Below are positions 43,036 through 55,148 of a DNA stretch of 64,000 bases, piece by piece. The translations under genes and the position numbers were made by a program. This stretch comes from Lunularia cruciata (Eukaryota; Streptophyta; Marchantiopsida; Lunulariales; Lunulariaceae). The stretch is taken from positions 6,329,001 to 6,393,000 of the forward strand of contig OX419755.1 of the NCBI GenBank assembly GCA_948567375.1, written 5' to 3'. The stretch's first letter is position 1. The number at the start of each line of letters is the position of its first letter. The notes beneath the pieces are model-generated. The model did no database searches, had not been told where the DNA came from, and saw only the letters and a list, made by a program, of their open reading frames with translations.

Positions 43036-43767
43036 TGTAATACCAAGGGTTAGCCATATGATCTAGATGTGAAATTCGGTTTGGTAACTTCTACAATGAT
43101 GTTATACATGATGGTCAAAATAGATCAGATAGAAGTATCACCAAAAGAGTACTTCTACTAATAGGGCAGAAACCAAAATAGACTTGAGAACCTTAGAACC
43201 AATAGCTAGACATATGATTTAAAGGTGAGAATTGATTTGGTAACATCTGGAAGTATGTTACACATGATGGACTAAAAATATCAAAAAGATGTATCACAAA
43301 AAGGGGACTTCTACTAATAGAGTAGGAACCAAAATATGCCTGAAATCTTTGAAGGCAATTTCAGAGGCCTAAACTGATGAATTAGGCCTCAAAAATGTGC
43401 ATATTTCCCCCCCCCTCCCAATGGAGAAAGGGTTTTCCTTCCCTCACCACTGCTTTGTCTCGTCGAGAGCTTTCCAATGGTACCTTACTTACGTGATTCT
43501 GAGATTCCTATAGGAAGATTCCCTAAAAGATTCCCTCCGGTCAAAGCTTGTTTGACCAACCAGATAGGACCTAGACCAGACAGGTCACCCATCCAAGGGT
43601 GGAGCTTGCTGACATGTCACCTATCTGTGTCCCTAATCCTATGGTGGAACTTCCTTGGAGGAGATCCTCTTTGTCTACATAATAAAGAGAAGGTGCTCTC
43701 TTGGGGCATCGAATGTTTGAGTGTGGAATTTGTGTTTTCTCTCTTCTCTTGTCCTCGGAGTATTACA
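43036..43767 (+). repeat. 3' LTR of element 2 (family 2)
   Basis: A 732-bp LTR from TGTAATACC to TATTACA. It contains a C-rich run near 43408 whose length varies between copies. In other copies a TATATAATAAAG box lies near the end; here it is changed to TACATAATAAAG. A purine tract lies just upstream, and the gtctt duplication follows. Confidence 0.92.
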
Positions 43768-43772
43768 GTCTT

Positions 43773-45812
43773 ATCCACACCCATGTGACCAATAATTGGT
43801 AAACCATGGGCTTCTTGAAGTTGCACAAGTCGGAGATCACCTTTGGTTGGAACATAGATCAGGTCCACATGGAATAGAAGGTCTTCCTGAAGGAGAAGGT
43901 GTTGTACTCCTTGTTGCATGTTGCAAGATGACCATGTACTATTTGGAAGAAGGGATCTTGTTGTAGAGCTGACCTAAACTTGTTTTGGAACTTAGGGTCA
44001 ATTGACACCATTGTAATTGCAACCGTGATGATAGGAAGAGACTTCAAATCAGGTCATCATGATAGGGCATCAAGGATGATATGGAACCGATCTAGTTTGT
44101 ACTCAAGTTTGATGTCAAACAATTGGATTTGCTCTTCCCATTGATGATATTGACTCTTCATGTGTTCCAAGTGTAACAAGGTTTACAAATAATGGTTTGT
44201 GATCAATTCGCATGATCTCTTGTTTCCTTAAGAGGTAATACTTCCATATCTTGGTAGCATATACCATTGCAAGTTGTTCCCAATTTCAAGCATAGTAATT
44301 TCTTTCAGCTATATTTAGTTGGCAAGATACAAAGGCAATGCAATGAAGTCCATCTAGGAATTCCTATTGCAACATTGCTCCAATTGCAAAGTAAGAAGCA
44401 TCAAAATCAACCACACAAAGGTAGTTGAGGATCATATGGTTGAAGAATGGATCTTGAAGATACCATATGTTTTAACTTCTGGAATGCTTCTTTGTGCTTG
44501 GTGGTCCACTAAAAGCTCAATTCTTTCCCAAGAAGTCAATCAATGGTGCAGCCACATGACCATAATAGTGGATGAACCATCGGTAAAAACTGGCCAATCC
44601 ATTATATGCCCATACTTTTCTAGCATCCTTTGGAGTAGGCCAATCAATAATGGCCTTGATTTTCTCCTCTTCCATCTTGATCTCCTCTGATGAGATCTTG
44701 TGACCCAAGAAGGTAACTTCCTTCTGCCAAAAGGTATACTTCAACTTCTATTGTAGTCATCTTAAGACTGCTCACACGTGATTCACTTGTTCTGCCTTTA
44801 TCTTGCTATAGATTAAGCTATCATCCATGAACACCATCACATACCAATCCAATAGTCCATCCAACACCCAATGCATCTGATCCATGAAGATTATTAGAGC
44901 ATTAATGAGCCCAAAAGGTAGAACTTTCCACTCAAAATGCTCATACCTTGTACAAAAGGTAGTCTTTTGCACATCCTTCCTCTATCAAGGGGGATTTGCC
45001 AATAGCCGCTATGAAGATCTAACTTGGATAAGTATTGTGCTCCACTTAATTGATCAAGCAAGTCATCAATTGGAGGTAAAGGATATGCATTCTTCATTGT
45101 TTGCTTATTGAGCCCATGATATTCAATACAAAAATGAAGTCTTCCATCTTGCTTGGGAACAAATAGTACCGGTGCTCCCCAAGGAGAGGTACTATGTTGT
45201 ATAAAATCTTTTTCTAAAAACTCTATAAGTGTTTTTTTCAACTCCTCTAACTCCTTTGGTGAGAGCCGATAGATTTGTCTACTCACTCCTTGGTAATAAT
45301 TCAATCTTGAAAGGCATGTCACGATCAAAGGGTAATCCCTTTGGCAGATCATCCAAAAACATATCCGTAAACTTTTGAAGTATCTAATCAACCATTGCTT
45401 GATGAGGCTCTTGATCCTCCATAGATTGTCCTTGTACAATCGACTTGATCCACCCCGCAAAAATAGATTTATCTTCCTCCAAAGCTTGCTCTATGGCTGC
45501 TTCACTAATAAACTTCCCATCTATGGACTCATCTCTCTCCAAAGCTTGCTCCATGGCTGCCTTGTTTGTAGACTTCCCATCTTGGGACTCATCTCTCTTC
45601 AAAGCTTGCTCTATGACTACCTTCTCTACAAAATTTCCATCTTGAGATTGACTATTCTTAGGTGTCTTAATCACAGGTGCCAAACAATCTAAAAAAAAAT
45701 TCCTACCTTTGTGTTGCACTTGAATTTGTCGTTGAGTCCAATCAAATTGAACCTTATGACACTCAAGCCAAGGTAGTCCTAGAATGACATCATAGTGTAG
45801 AGGTGCCACTAC
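43773..45812 (-). pseudogene. Middle part of element 1 pol (protease to integrase start)
   Basis: Minus-strand fragments match element 5. Protease/linker text is [19 protein letters not shown] and a repeated acidic linker with QALKRDESQDGK-like units (45460-45660). Reverse transcriptase includes [51 protein letters not shown] and [12 protein letters not shown]. Many stops and frame breaks are present. Compared with element 5, YHGLNKQ replaces YRGLNKQ. The piece is bounded on the left by element 2 and on the right by element 4. Confidence 0.82.
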
Positions 45813-45817
45813 AAACC

Positions 45818-46554
45818 TGTAATACTCCGAGGACAAGAGAAGAGAGAAAATACACATTGCACACTCAAACATTTGATGCCCCAAGGGAGCACCTTCTCTT
45901 TATTATATAGACAAAGAGGATCTCCTCCAAGGAAGCTCCACCATAGGATTAGGGACACAAATAGGTGACATGTCAACAAGCTCTACCCTTGGATTACTTA
46001 CTTGGATGGGTGACATAGCTGGTCTAGGTTCTATCTGGTTGGTCAAACAAGCTTTGACCGGAGGGAATCTTTTAGGGAATCTTCCTAGAGGAATCTCAGA
46101 ATCACGAAAGGTACCGTTGGAAAGCTCTTGATACGACAAAGTAGGAGGGAGGAAAGGCCAACCTTTCCTCCGATGGGGGGGGGGGGAATCTGCATAATTA
46201 AGAGGCCTGATTCATCCGTTTAGGCCTCTGAAATTGCCTTCAAAGATTTGACATATTTCGGTTCCTACTCTATTAGTAGAAGTCCCCTTTTGATGATACC
46301 TCTTTCTGATCTGTTTAGTCCATCATGTGTAACATCCTTCCAGATGTTACCAAATCAATTCTCACCTTTAAATCATATGTCTAGCTATTGGTTCTAAGGT
46401 TCTCAAGTCTATTTTGGTTTCTGCCTTATTAGTAAAAGTACTCTTTTGGTGATACTTCTATCTTATCTATTTTGACCATCATGTATAACATCATTCTTGA
46501 TGTTACCAAACCAAATTTCACATCTAGATCATACGGCTAGCTCTTGGTATTACA
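45818..46554 (-). repeat. 3' LTR of element 4
   Basis: A 737-bp family 2 LTR read on the minus strand from TGTAATACC to TATTACA. It is preceded on the minus strand by the purine tract GAAAGGAGGGAGGTC. Confidence 0.92.
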
Positions 46555-48258
46555 GACCTCCCTCCTTTCAAGACGCAATGTCCTCATTGTGCAATTGTTG
46601 CTCAAATGCTTGCACCAACACCGGTGCATGTGCCAAATTGGCAGCGGGCTCCCAAGTTGCTTCATAGAGGGGGTAACCTTTCCATTGTACTAGATAGTCC
46701 ACCCGCGGTGGCGAGTACCACACATGCATTTTTGGAGAATCCGCTCCACTTCATATTCCTCTATGCCATCAATGAGTGTTGGACAAGGTTGAATGTCTTG
46801 TGTGGAATGACCTTGGCCTGATTGGGGAGCATATCTGCATAGTAGAGAGACATAGAACACTGGATGGATCTTCATGTGTGGTGGTAGCTCAAGGTGATAG
46901 GCCACAATGCCGATGCGACGAAGAACCGAGAAAGGCCCAATAAAATGAGGTCTAAGCTTACGAGGTCCAACTAATGTGAGGTTGGTTGTCAATAGCCATA
47001 CTTGATCCCCAACATTGAACTCCATGTGCCAACAGTGTGCATCAGCATACTGCTTCTGTCAATTTGGTGCAATCTGTAATCTGTGCTTGGCACTCTCCAC
47101 ACCTTGTTGGATTCTAGAAACAAATGTGTTGACTGCATTGACCTTGGTAGCCACTGGACGGATCTTCATCAAGCTAGAAGGTGTGAAGGGATGCTCACCA
47201 TACATGAGGAAGAACGGAGTGACTTGGGTAGATGCATTCACTGAATTGTTGTAAGCAAATTCCACCAACGGTAGTAGGGTGTCCCATCTCTCTTGCTCTT
47301 CTAAGGTGAAGCCGCGTAACATGTCTTCAATTGTGCGATTAGCCCGCTCTATTTGGCCATTTGTTTGTGGGTGGTAAGTTGTGGACATGGCCAACTTGGT
47401 TTTGAAGAAACCAAAGAATGTTTGCCAAAAAAAAATGGTGAATTGGGTGCCTCTATTGGTGATGAGTACTCTAGACAAGCCATGGTGAGCAAAGACTGCA
47501 TCTAAGTATAATTGAGCTAGTTGTGGAGCGGTCACCTCCTTGGTGGTAGGGCGTACATGAATCATTTTGTTGAGCCGGTCTACAAAGACCACAATAGAGT
47601 CAAACATTGAGGTGGTCTTGGGTAATTCACAGACGAGATCCATACTCACTTGTTCCCAACGTTGGGTAGGAGTGAGGAGAGGTTGAAAGAGCCCTACCAG
47701 AGCTTGATTAAAAGCTTTGTTCTGTTTACAAAGTAGGCAGCTATGCACATAGTCCATCACATCGTTGCTCATCTTGGGCCAATAGTAATGGCGCTTGACT
47801 GCATCCAAGGTCTTGTTCACTCCGACATGAGCTGCAATGGCCGAATCATGACATTCCGCTAGAATGGTGGTGCGTAATTTTGGGACATTTAAAATCCATA
47901 ATCTACCATCCGGAAAGGTGAGTCCTTGGGTGCTGGTGACACCTTTGGATGATTGTGCTTCTACAATCTGTGGATCAGTTTTTGTAGGAGCCAGAATCTC
48001 TTGCCAGACTTCATGGTTAATCTTAACCTCTGCCACCAAGTTGTTGGCCATTTGCATGCGAGTGAATGCATCTGCAAGTTGCTTCTTACCTTCCATGTAG
48101 GTGATTGTCATGTTGAAGCATTGTCGCCACTCTGCCCACCAAATTTGGCAACGAGATAGATCCTTTTGCATCTTGAGGTAGACTAGAGGTTGGTGGTCTG
48201 TCTCTACTACAAATGCCTTCTCGCCCAAGTAGTGCTTCCAATGCTTGGTTGCTAGAAC
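46555..48258 (-). pseudogene. RNase H end, integrase and chromodomain of element 4
   Basis: From 48285 down, a 408-codon open stretch holds the last RNase H part (KHWKHYLGEKAFVVETDHQP), the integrase zinc domain, and the core with WEQVSMDLVCELPK, RVLITNRGTQFTIFFWQTFF and IERANRTIEDML. The second catalytic Asp is changed (ITNRG for ITDRG). Another frame at 47025-46690 continues with FNVGDQVWLLTTNLTLVG and the start of the chromodomain (EEYEVERILQK). The join between the two frames is broken near 47040. Confidence 0.88.
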
Positions 48259-48263
48259 AATGG

Positions 48264-49003
48264 TGTAATACCAAGGGTTAGCCATATGATCTAGATGTGA
48301 AATTTGGTTTGGTAACTTCTACAATGATGTTATACATGATGGTCAAAATAGATCAGATATAAGTATCACCAAAAGAATACTTCTACCAATAGGGCAAAAA
48401 CCAAAATAGACTTGAGAACCTTAGAACCAATAGCTAGACATATGATTTAAAGGAGAGAATTGGTTTGGTAACATATGGAAGGATGTTACACATGATGGAC
48501 TAAACAGATCAGAAAGAGGTATCACCAAAAGGCGACTTCTACTAATAGAGTAGGAACCGAAATATGCCTCAAAATCTTTGAAGGCAATTTCGGAGGCCTA
48601 AACGGATGAATTAGGCCTTGAAAATGTGCAGACCCCCCCCCTAGCAAAGAGAAGGTTGGCCTTCCCTCCTCCCTACTTTGTCTCATCGAGAGCTTTCCAA
48701 TGGTACCTTACTCACGTGATTCTGAGATTCCTACAAGAAGATTCCCTAAAAGATTCCCTCTTGTCAAAGCTTGTTTGACCAACCAGATAGGACCTAGACC
48801 AGACAGGTCACCCATCCAAGTAAGTAATCGAAGGGTGGAGCTTGCTGACATGTCACCTATCTGTGTCCCTAATCCTATGGTGGAGCTTCCTTGGAGGAGA
48901 TCCTCTTTGTCTATATAATAAAGAGAAGGTGCTCCCTTGGGGCATCGAATGTTTGAGTATGCAATCTGTGTTTTCTCTCTTCTCTTGTCCTCGGAGTATT
49001 ACA
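48264..49003 (+). repeat. Solo LTR of family 2
   Basis: A 740-bp LTR from TGTAATACC to TATTACA, opposite in orientation to element 4. It is flanked by the exact 5-bp duplication aatgg (48259-48263 and 49004-49008). No internal sequence is present, so it arose by LTR-LTR recombination after insertion. Confidence 0.94.
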
Positions 49004-49008
49004 AATGG

Positions 49009-49904
49009 CTAGCTCTTCTTGTTTTGTGGTGTGGTAGTTGCGCTCTGAGCCGGTAACAACTTTCGAGAGAAATATGCAATTGGATGCCATCCGTCATGCC
49101 ACTCTTGTTGTAGGACTGCTCTTATTGCTACGCCTGATGCATCTGTAGCCAACTTGATTGGATGTTTTGGGTCATACCACTTCAAGATTGGTGCATGTAG
49201 CAAGGCGGCCTTCAATTCTTGAAAGGCCAACTCTTGTGCGGTTCTCCATGTCCACTTCTTCCCCTTGCCAAGTAGTGCCGTTAAAGGTTGTGCAACCTTA
49301 GAGAAGTCCTTGACAAATCTACGATAGAATCCCGTCAACCCCAAGAAGCTCTTAAGTTGAGTCTGATCTTCTAGTGCACTCCATTTTTGAATGACCTCTA
49401 TTTTATCTATCAATACTTGAATGCCCTCTGCACTTACTCTATGCTCCAAGTAGTCTACTTCAGACTTGCCAAACTCACACTTTGAGATTTTGGCATACAA
49501 TTGATTCTATCTTAGAATCTGGAGGACCTCTCGTAGATGTTGTTGTGTTCTATCATCGTGCTACTGTATACTAAGATATCATCCAAGAAGATGATAACAG
49601 ACTTATCCAAGTATGGATGAAATATGTCATTCATTAGACTCATGAAAGTGGCAGGTGCATTGGTGAGGCCAAAAGGCATCACAAGATACTCAAAGTGGCC
49701 ATACTTGGTTTGAAAGGCAGTTTTGTACACATCTTCCTCTGCAATTTGGATTTGATTGTAACCGCTCCTCAAGTCCAGTTTGGTGAAGTATCTTGCTCCA
49801 TGGAGTTGATCAAACAGGTCATCCATGCGAGGTAAGGGGTATTTGTTCTTCACTGTTTGTTGATTGAGACCCCGATAGTCAATGCACATGCGCATTGTAC
49901 CATC
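49009..49904 (-). pseudogene. Reverse transcriptase and RNase H part of element 4
   Basis: Minus-strand frames read [65 protein letters not shown], and after a break near 49505-49550 continue [20 protein letters not shown] and [18 protein letters not shown]. The catalytic FLDD box is intact. The N-terminal part of reverse transcriptase lies on the far side of element 5, from 55511. Confidence 0.87.
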
Positions 49905-49909
49905 CTTCT

Positions 49910-50332
49910 TGTAACAATATGGAGTTTAGTGACAAAGTTAGTCGGGCTTACGAAGTAGAGAATAAGACAAAATAGTCTAGAATATTCTAGAAGCATCTAA
50001 GAAGCTTCTTAGGAAGCTTCCCAACTAGTTAACTTGCACCCTAAGCAGGTAGCTTCTAGAAGGAAGCTTCTAGAAGCTTCTAACTAGCTTAGCTTGCACG
50101 CCAAGTAGGCGGCTTCTAGAAGGAAGCTTCTTGAGAAGCTTCCTAGTTAACTTGACTTGCACTCCAAGAAAGCGGCTCAAGGAAACTTCTTGAGAAGCTT
50201 CAAGGGTCTTGTATGCTACCTATAAATACCAAGGCCGAAGCTCATGCTAGGCATTCGGAGTTTTCCCTCATTCAAGTGTCCCAATGTGAGCTTCCATTCT
50301 CCTATTTCTCTCCTTGATCTTGGTCTTTTACA
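49910..50332 (+). repeat. 5' LTR of element 5 (family 1)
   Basis: A 423-bp LTR from TGTAACAATATGGAG to GGTCTTTTACA. It is unusually rich in GAAGCTTC and TTCTAGAA palindromes. A TATA box lies at 50221. Confidence 0.94.
49980..50228 (+). promoter_or_regulatory. Heat-shock-element array and TATA box in the family 1 LTR
   Basis: Perfect alternating GAA/TTC units spaced by two bases match the heat-shock factor site. Three units are at 49980-49992 (GAATATTCTAGAA) and four at 50063-50080 (GAAGCTTCTAGAAGCTTC). Two-unit sites are at 50001, 50013, 50054, 50114, 50123, 50135, 50182 and 50194. A TATAAAT box is at 50221, about 20 bases after the last site. Three or more contiguous units are generally enough for factor binding in plants. 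Binding and heat induction are inferred, not shown. The Arabidopsis copia element ONSEN uses the same arrangement. Confidence 0.72.
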
Positions 50333-50333
50333 T

Positions 50334-50346
50334 TGGTATCAGAGCA
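50334..50346 (+). other. Primer-binding site of element 5
   Basis: TGGTATCAGAGCA begins one base after the 5' LTR. It is complementary to the 3' end of plant initiator-methionine tRNA, the usual primer of plant Ty3 elements. Confidence 0.9.
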
Positions 50347-50603
50347 GGAATGGGATGGATGGAATTTATGGACCACCAAATCCACTTCCGCCAAACCATT
50401 GGGACTTTCATGTCCAGATATTACCAAAGCATCGTTTCACACAATTCATCACCTCACGCTTTGGGCAGGATTTTCTACATATGATCACCGTGTCAGAGGA
50501 ACCCTTGATACTTCTAGTTGTAACTTATGGAGAACGGTGGACGTATTGTATCTACGTGTTAATCAACTAGATAAATTGCGGGTAGTGGAATAGAGTAGTA
50601 GCG

Positions 50604-51455
50604 ATGGCGGCAATACCGGATGTTATCCTTGCAATGCAACAACAAATCGAGCATCTTACTCGATTGTTGGATGAACGAGACCAGCAACGACGAGAACAGA
50701 TAGACAGAGCGCCAGTTCGAGATGGAGAAGATCGCATTCGATTTCCGAAACCCAAGGTGTTTGAAGGCAAGAATCTTCCAAGCACAGTGGAGAATTTTGT
50801 GTTTGACTGTGAACGTTACTTTGAAGCCACCAATCTTCAAGACGAGCGGAAACAAATTCTCTTGGCTTCTAGCCAATTGGATGGAGTGGCAAAACTTTGG
50901 TGGCGATTCCGAGTAGAAAGAGCTGAACGACAAATTGTTACACCAATTTTTACATGGGCAAAATTCAAGGATGCAATACTTGGTCGATTTCAGACCATAA
51001 ATGCCACCCGAGCTGCACAAGATAAATTGGCGGAGTTGAGGCAGATTGGCTCAGTGAGAAGCTACATCACACAATTTCAGAATATCATCATGCAAATTCC
51101 AGATATCCAAGAAGGTGAAGTTCTGGATCGATTTGTGCAAGGATTGAAGTCACAAACCAGATTGGAGGTGACCATGCGAGAGCCACAGAATGTAGAACAA
51201 GCCATGCAATTGGCTGAGCGTTTTGATTCCTTAGTTGCGACAACTTGGTCTCGACCTCGACCTACACAAAACTCACCTGTACCACGAGTGGAAGAACCGG
51301 TACCAATGGAGATTGATGTTATCCAACGAAGACCACTTGGCATAGCAGATAGAGAAAGATTATGACAAAATGGAGGTTGTTTTTATTGTCGCCAGTTGGG
51401 GCATTGCATTGCTGAATGTCCACTCAAGAATGGACGACCTCAACAAGTTGCCTAA
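50604..51455 (+). pseudogene. gag of element 5
   Basis: The frame starts MAAIPDVILAMQQQIEHLTR. Capsid text includes FDCERYFEATNLQDERKQIL, LDGVAKLWWRFRVERA and FVQGLKSQTRLEVTM. A zinc knuckle CFYCRQLGHCIAEC follows. A single TGA at 51363-51365 interrupts the frame before the knuckle, at a place where Arg (CGA) is expected. TAA 51453-51455 ends gag; pol follows in another frame. Confidence 0.88.
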
Positions 51456-51499
51456 GTGGAGGTTGTGGAGCGGAATGATCAGGGAAACGAGGAATCCCA

Positions 51500-54400
51500 A
51501 TAGGAGATTTCGAGCCGCCTACTGGGAGCTTGATTAGTTCCAATGGGATTGAAGGCTCGACCTATGCAAGTTTGCTTCACTTGCAAGGTATGATATCTAA
51601 TCGGGGTTGTAGAATTTTGGTTGATTTTGGAAGTTCAGAGAATTGCATGTCTATGCAAGTAGCAAAGGAATTGGGTATTCCTATCAAGCCAGTGATTGGA
51701 AGTAGTTTGATGATGGCGGATGGTAGAAAGGGTTCTGCATTCCGCAGCTTGCATCCTGTTACCTTCAAGATTGGGAAGGAGTATTTGGAGTGTATGAGGT
51801 TTGTAGTGGCACCTCTACACTATGATATCATTCTGGGTCTACCTTGGCTTGAATGTCATAAGGTTCAATTTGATTGGACCCGACACCAAATTCAAGTACA
51901 CCACCAAGGTAGGAATTTCCGATTAGGTTGTCTGGCACCTCTGAGTAAGACACCTAAGAATAGTCAGTCCCAAGATGGGAAGTTTGTCGAGAAGGTAGCC
52001 ATAGAGCGAATCTGGAAGGGAGATGAGTCCCAAGATGTGAAGTTTGCTAGGAAGGCAACCATGGAGCAAGCTCGGAAGAGAGATGAGTCCCTAGAAGGGA
52101 AGTTTGTTAATGAAGCAGCCATAGAGCAAGCTTTGGAGGAAGATAAGTCTGTATTTGCGGTGTGGATCAAGCCGATTGCACAAGAACAATCTGAGGAGGG
52201 CCAAGTGCCGCATCAAGCGACGGTTGATCGGATAGTTCAAGAGTTTGCAGATGTGTTTCCTGATGATCTGCCAGAGGGATTACCCTCTGATCAAGGTATG
52301 CCCTTCAAGATTGAGTTATTGCCAGGGAGTACTCCAGTGAGTAGACCAATCTATCGGCTCTCACCAAAGGAGTTGGAGGAGTTGCAAACAACACTTACAG
52401 AGTTGTTGGAGAAGGATTTCATACGACATAGTACCTCCCCTTGGGGAGCACCGGTACTATTTATTCCAAAGAAGGATGGAGGACTTTGTTTCTGTATTGA
52501 TTACCGTGGGCTCAATAAGCAAACCGTGAAGAATGCATATCCCTTGCCTCGGATCGATGACTTGCTTGATCAATTAAGTGGAGCACGATACTTTTCCAAG
52601 CTAGATCTTTGTAGTGGCTATTGGCAAATTCCTATTGAAGGAGAGGACGTGAAAAAGACTGCCTTTCGTACAAGGTATGGACATTTTGAGTGGAGAGTTC
52701 TACCTTTCGGACTCACTAATGCTCCAGCAGTCTTCATGGATCAGATGCATCGGGTGTTGGAGGGGCTATTGGATCAGTCTGTGGTAGTGTTCTTAGATGA
52801 TATCTTAATCTATAGTAAGACAGAGGCAGAACACATGAATCATGTGCGAGAAGTCCTAAGACGACTACGACAGTGGAAATTTTACTGCAAGAAGTCAAAG
52901 TGTGCTTTTTGGCAGAAGGAGGTTACCTTCTTGGGTCATAAGATCTCATCAGAGGGGATCAAGATGGAAAAAGAGAAGATCAAGACCATTACTAATTGGC
53001 CTACCCCGAAGGATGCTACCGAAGTACGAGCATTCAACGGATTGGCCAGTTTTTACCGACGGTTCATCCACTATTATGCTCACGTGGCTGCACCATTGAC
53101 TGACCTCTTGGGAAAGAACTCGAGCTTCCAATGGACCACCAAGCATGAAGAAGCATTCCAGAAGTTAAAGCATATGGTGTCTTCAAGACCCATTCTTCAA
53201 CCATATGATCCTCAACTACCTTGTGTGGTTGATTTTGATGCTTCTAACTTTGCAATTGGAGCTGTGTTGCAACAAGAATTTCCAGATGGACTACATCCTA
53301 TTGCCTTTGTGTCTCGCCAACTAAATACAGCTGAAAGAAATTACTCTGCTCGAGATCGGGAACAACTTGCAATGGTATATGCCACCAAGGTATGGAGGCA
53401 TTATCTCTTGGGGAAACAAGTGATCATGCAAACTGATCACAAGCCATTGTTGCAGACCTTACACCTAGAGCACATGAAGAGTCGACATCATCGATGGGAA
53501 GAGCAACTCCAATTTTTCAACATCAAACTTGAGTACAAACCAGGTCGGTTCCATGTCATCCCCGATGCTCTATCACGACGACCTGATTTGAAGTCTCTTC
53601 CTCTCATCGCGGTAGCAATTACGACGATGTCAATTGATCCCAAGGTTCATAACGAGTTCCGGTTAGCCCTACAGCAAGATCCCTTCTTCCAAATGGTACA
53701 CGGTCGTCTAATAGCACGCGACAAGGAGTACAACACCTTCTCCTTCAAGGAAGGCCTTTTATTCCATGCAGACCAGATCTATGTTCCAACCAAAGGTGAT
53801 CTTTGACTTGTGCGCCTTCAAGAAGCCCATGATTTACCAATAGCTGGTCACATGGGAGTGGACAAGACCTTGGGCACCCTCCAACGCCAATGGTGGTAGC
53901 CCAACATGACACGAGATGTTCGAGACTTTGTCCGATCATGTGAGAGTTGCCAACGGAACAAGGCCAGCAACCAGAAGCCGAGTGGACTCCTTCAACCACT
54001 CGCCATTCCATCCGCTCGTTGGGAGCATGTGAGCTTGGATCTCATCACATCCTTGCCAAAGACAAAACAAAGACACACCGCAATTGTGGTGTTTGTGGAT
54101 AAGCTTAGTAAACAAATCCACTTGGCACCAACCTGTGATACCGTGGATGCTCCAACCTTAGCACAAATCTACTTCGACAATGTCTTCAAGCATCATGGGA
54201 TGCCACGTGTACTCATCTCCGACCGTGATCCTCGATTTACCGGGAAGTTTTGGCAAGCACTCTTCTTCAAACTGATGGACAAACCGAACCAATCGTACAT
54301 TGGAGGATATGTTGCGGGCCTTTGTCAATGTCCACCATACCAACTGGGATGAATGTCTTGCAGCTGCAGAATTTGCCTACAACAATTCCAAACAGGCAAG

Positions 54401-55148
54401 CATTGGATTTTCTCCCTTCTTTCTCAATTTTGGCCAAGATCCGCTTGTTCCAGATTCTCTTCTTGCTCCCCCTCCCTCTCAGGTTCCTCATACTTCTACA
54501 TTCTTGACCACTATATCCCAATCTCTCCAACAAGCCAAATCTCACCTCCTTGTTGCTCAGAATCGCCAAAAACAATATGCAGACCATCATCGTCGTGATC
54601 TCACCTTTGAAGTTGGTGATAAAGTCATGCTATCCTCTAGTAACCTCCCTCTCCCACTTGATACCCAAGTTCGTAAACTTGCTCCTAATTGGATAGGACC
54701 CTTTGATATCACCCACATTATCTCTCCTATTGCTTATCGTCTTGCCTTACCTTGTCACATGCGTATCCATCCTGTCTTTCATATTTCCAAGTTGAAACCC
54801 TTTGTTCCTAACCCTTCTTCCTTTTCCTCTCGAGTCCAACCTCCACCTCTTCCTGTCCCTATCAATGATCATGAGGAGTACAAAGTTGATCATATCCTTG
54901 CGCGTCGCCATATTCAACGAGGCCGTCACCAACATACGGAGTACAAGGTCCTTTGGAAAGGGTATCTCCTTCATGATGCTACATGGGAACCTCTTTCTCA
55001 CCTCCAGAATGCACAGATGGCCATCAAGGAATTCGAAGCTTCACTGGCGACGAGGACGTCACCAACTAGCGGCGGGGGAATATGTAACAATATGGAGTTT
55101 AGTGACGAAGTTAGTCGGGCTTACGAAGTAGAGAATAAGACAAAATAG
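51500..55148 (+). pseudogene. pol of element 5: protease, RT, RNase H, integrase, chromodomain
   Basis: The open frame to 53806 carries the protease motif [11 protein letters not shown], where the usual DSG is DFG. Reverse transcriptase has [50 protein letters not shown] and [13 protein letters not shown]. RNase H has [17 protein letters not shown] and [13 protein letters not shown] 53804-53806 and TAG 53897-53899 fall at expected Arg and Gln codons. Integrase continues with WEHVSLDLITSLPK and RVLISDRDPRFTGKFWQAL. A deletion then removes the segment that reads QILGTKLVLSMAYHP in element 1 and shifts the frame. The rest (LEDMLRAFVNVHHTNWDE to the chromodomain EYKVDHILARR and YKVLWKGYLLHDATWEPL) is open to TAG 55146-55148. 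Confidence 0.9.

Larger units (their letters stand above)
27296..43767 (+). mobile_element. Element 2: family 2 Ty3/chromovirus, carrying element 3
   Basis: The element starts TGTAATACC at 27296 and ends TATTACA at 43767, flanked by the 5-bp duplication gtctt (27291-27295 and 43768-43772). Order: damaged 5' LTR, leader, insertion of element 3 at 28262-38178, rest of leader, gag, pol with chromodomain, polypurine tract (AAAAGGAAGGAGG), 3' LTR. It sits inside the integrase zinc-finger region of element 1. Gag and pol contain stops and two or more frame breaks, so it is non-functional. Confidence 0.92.
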
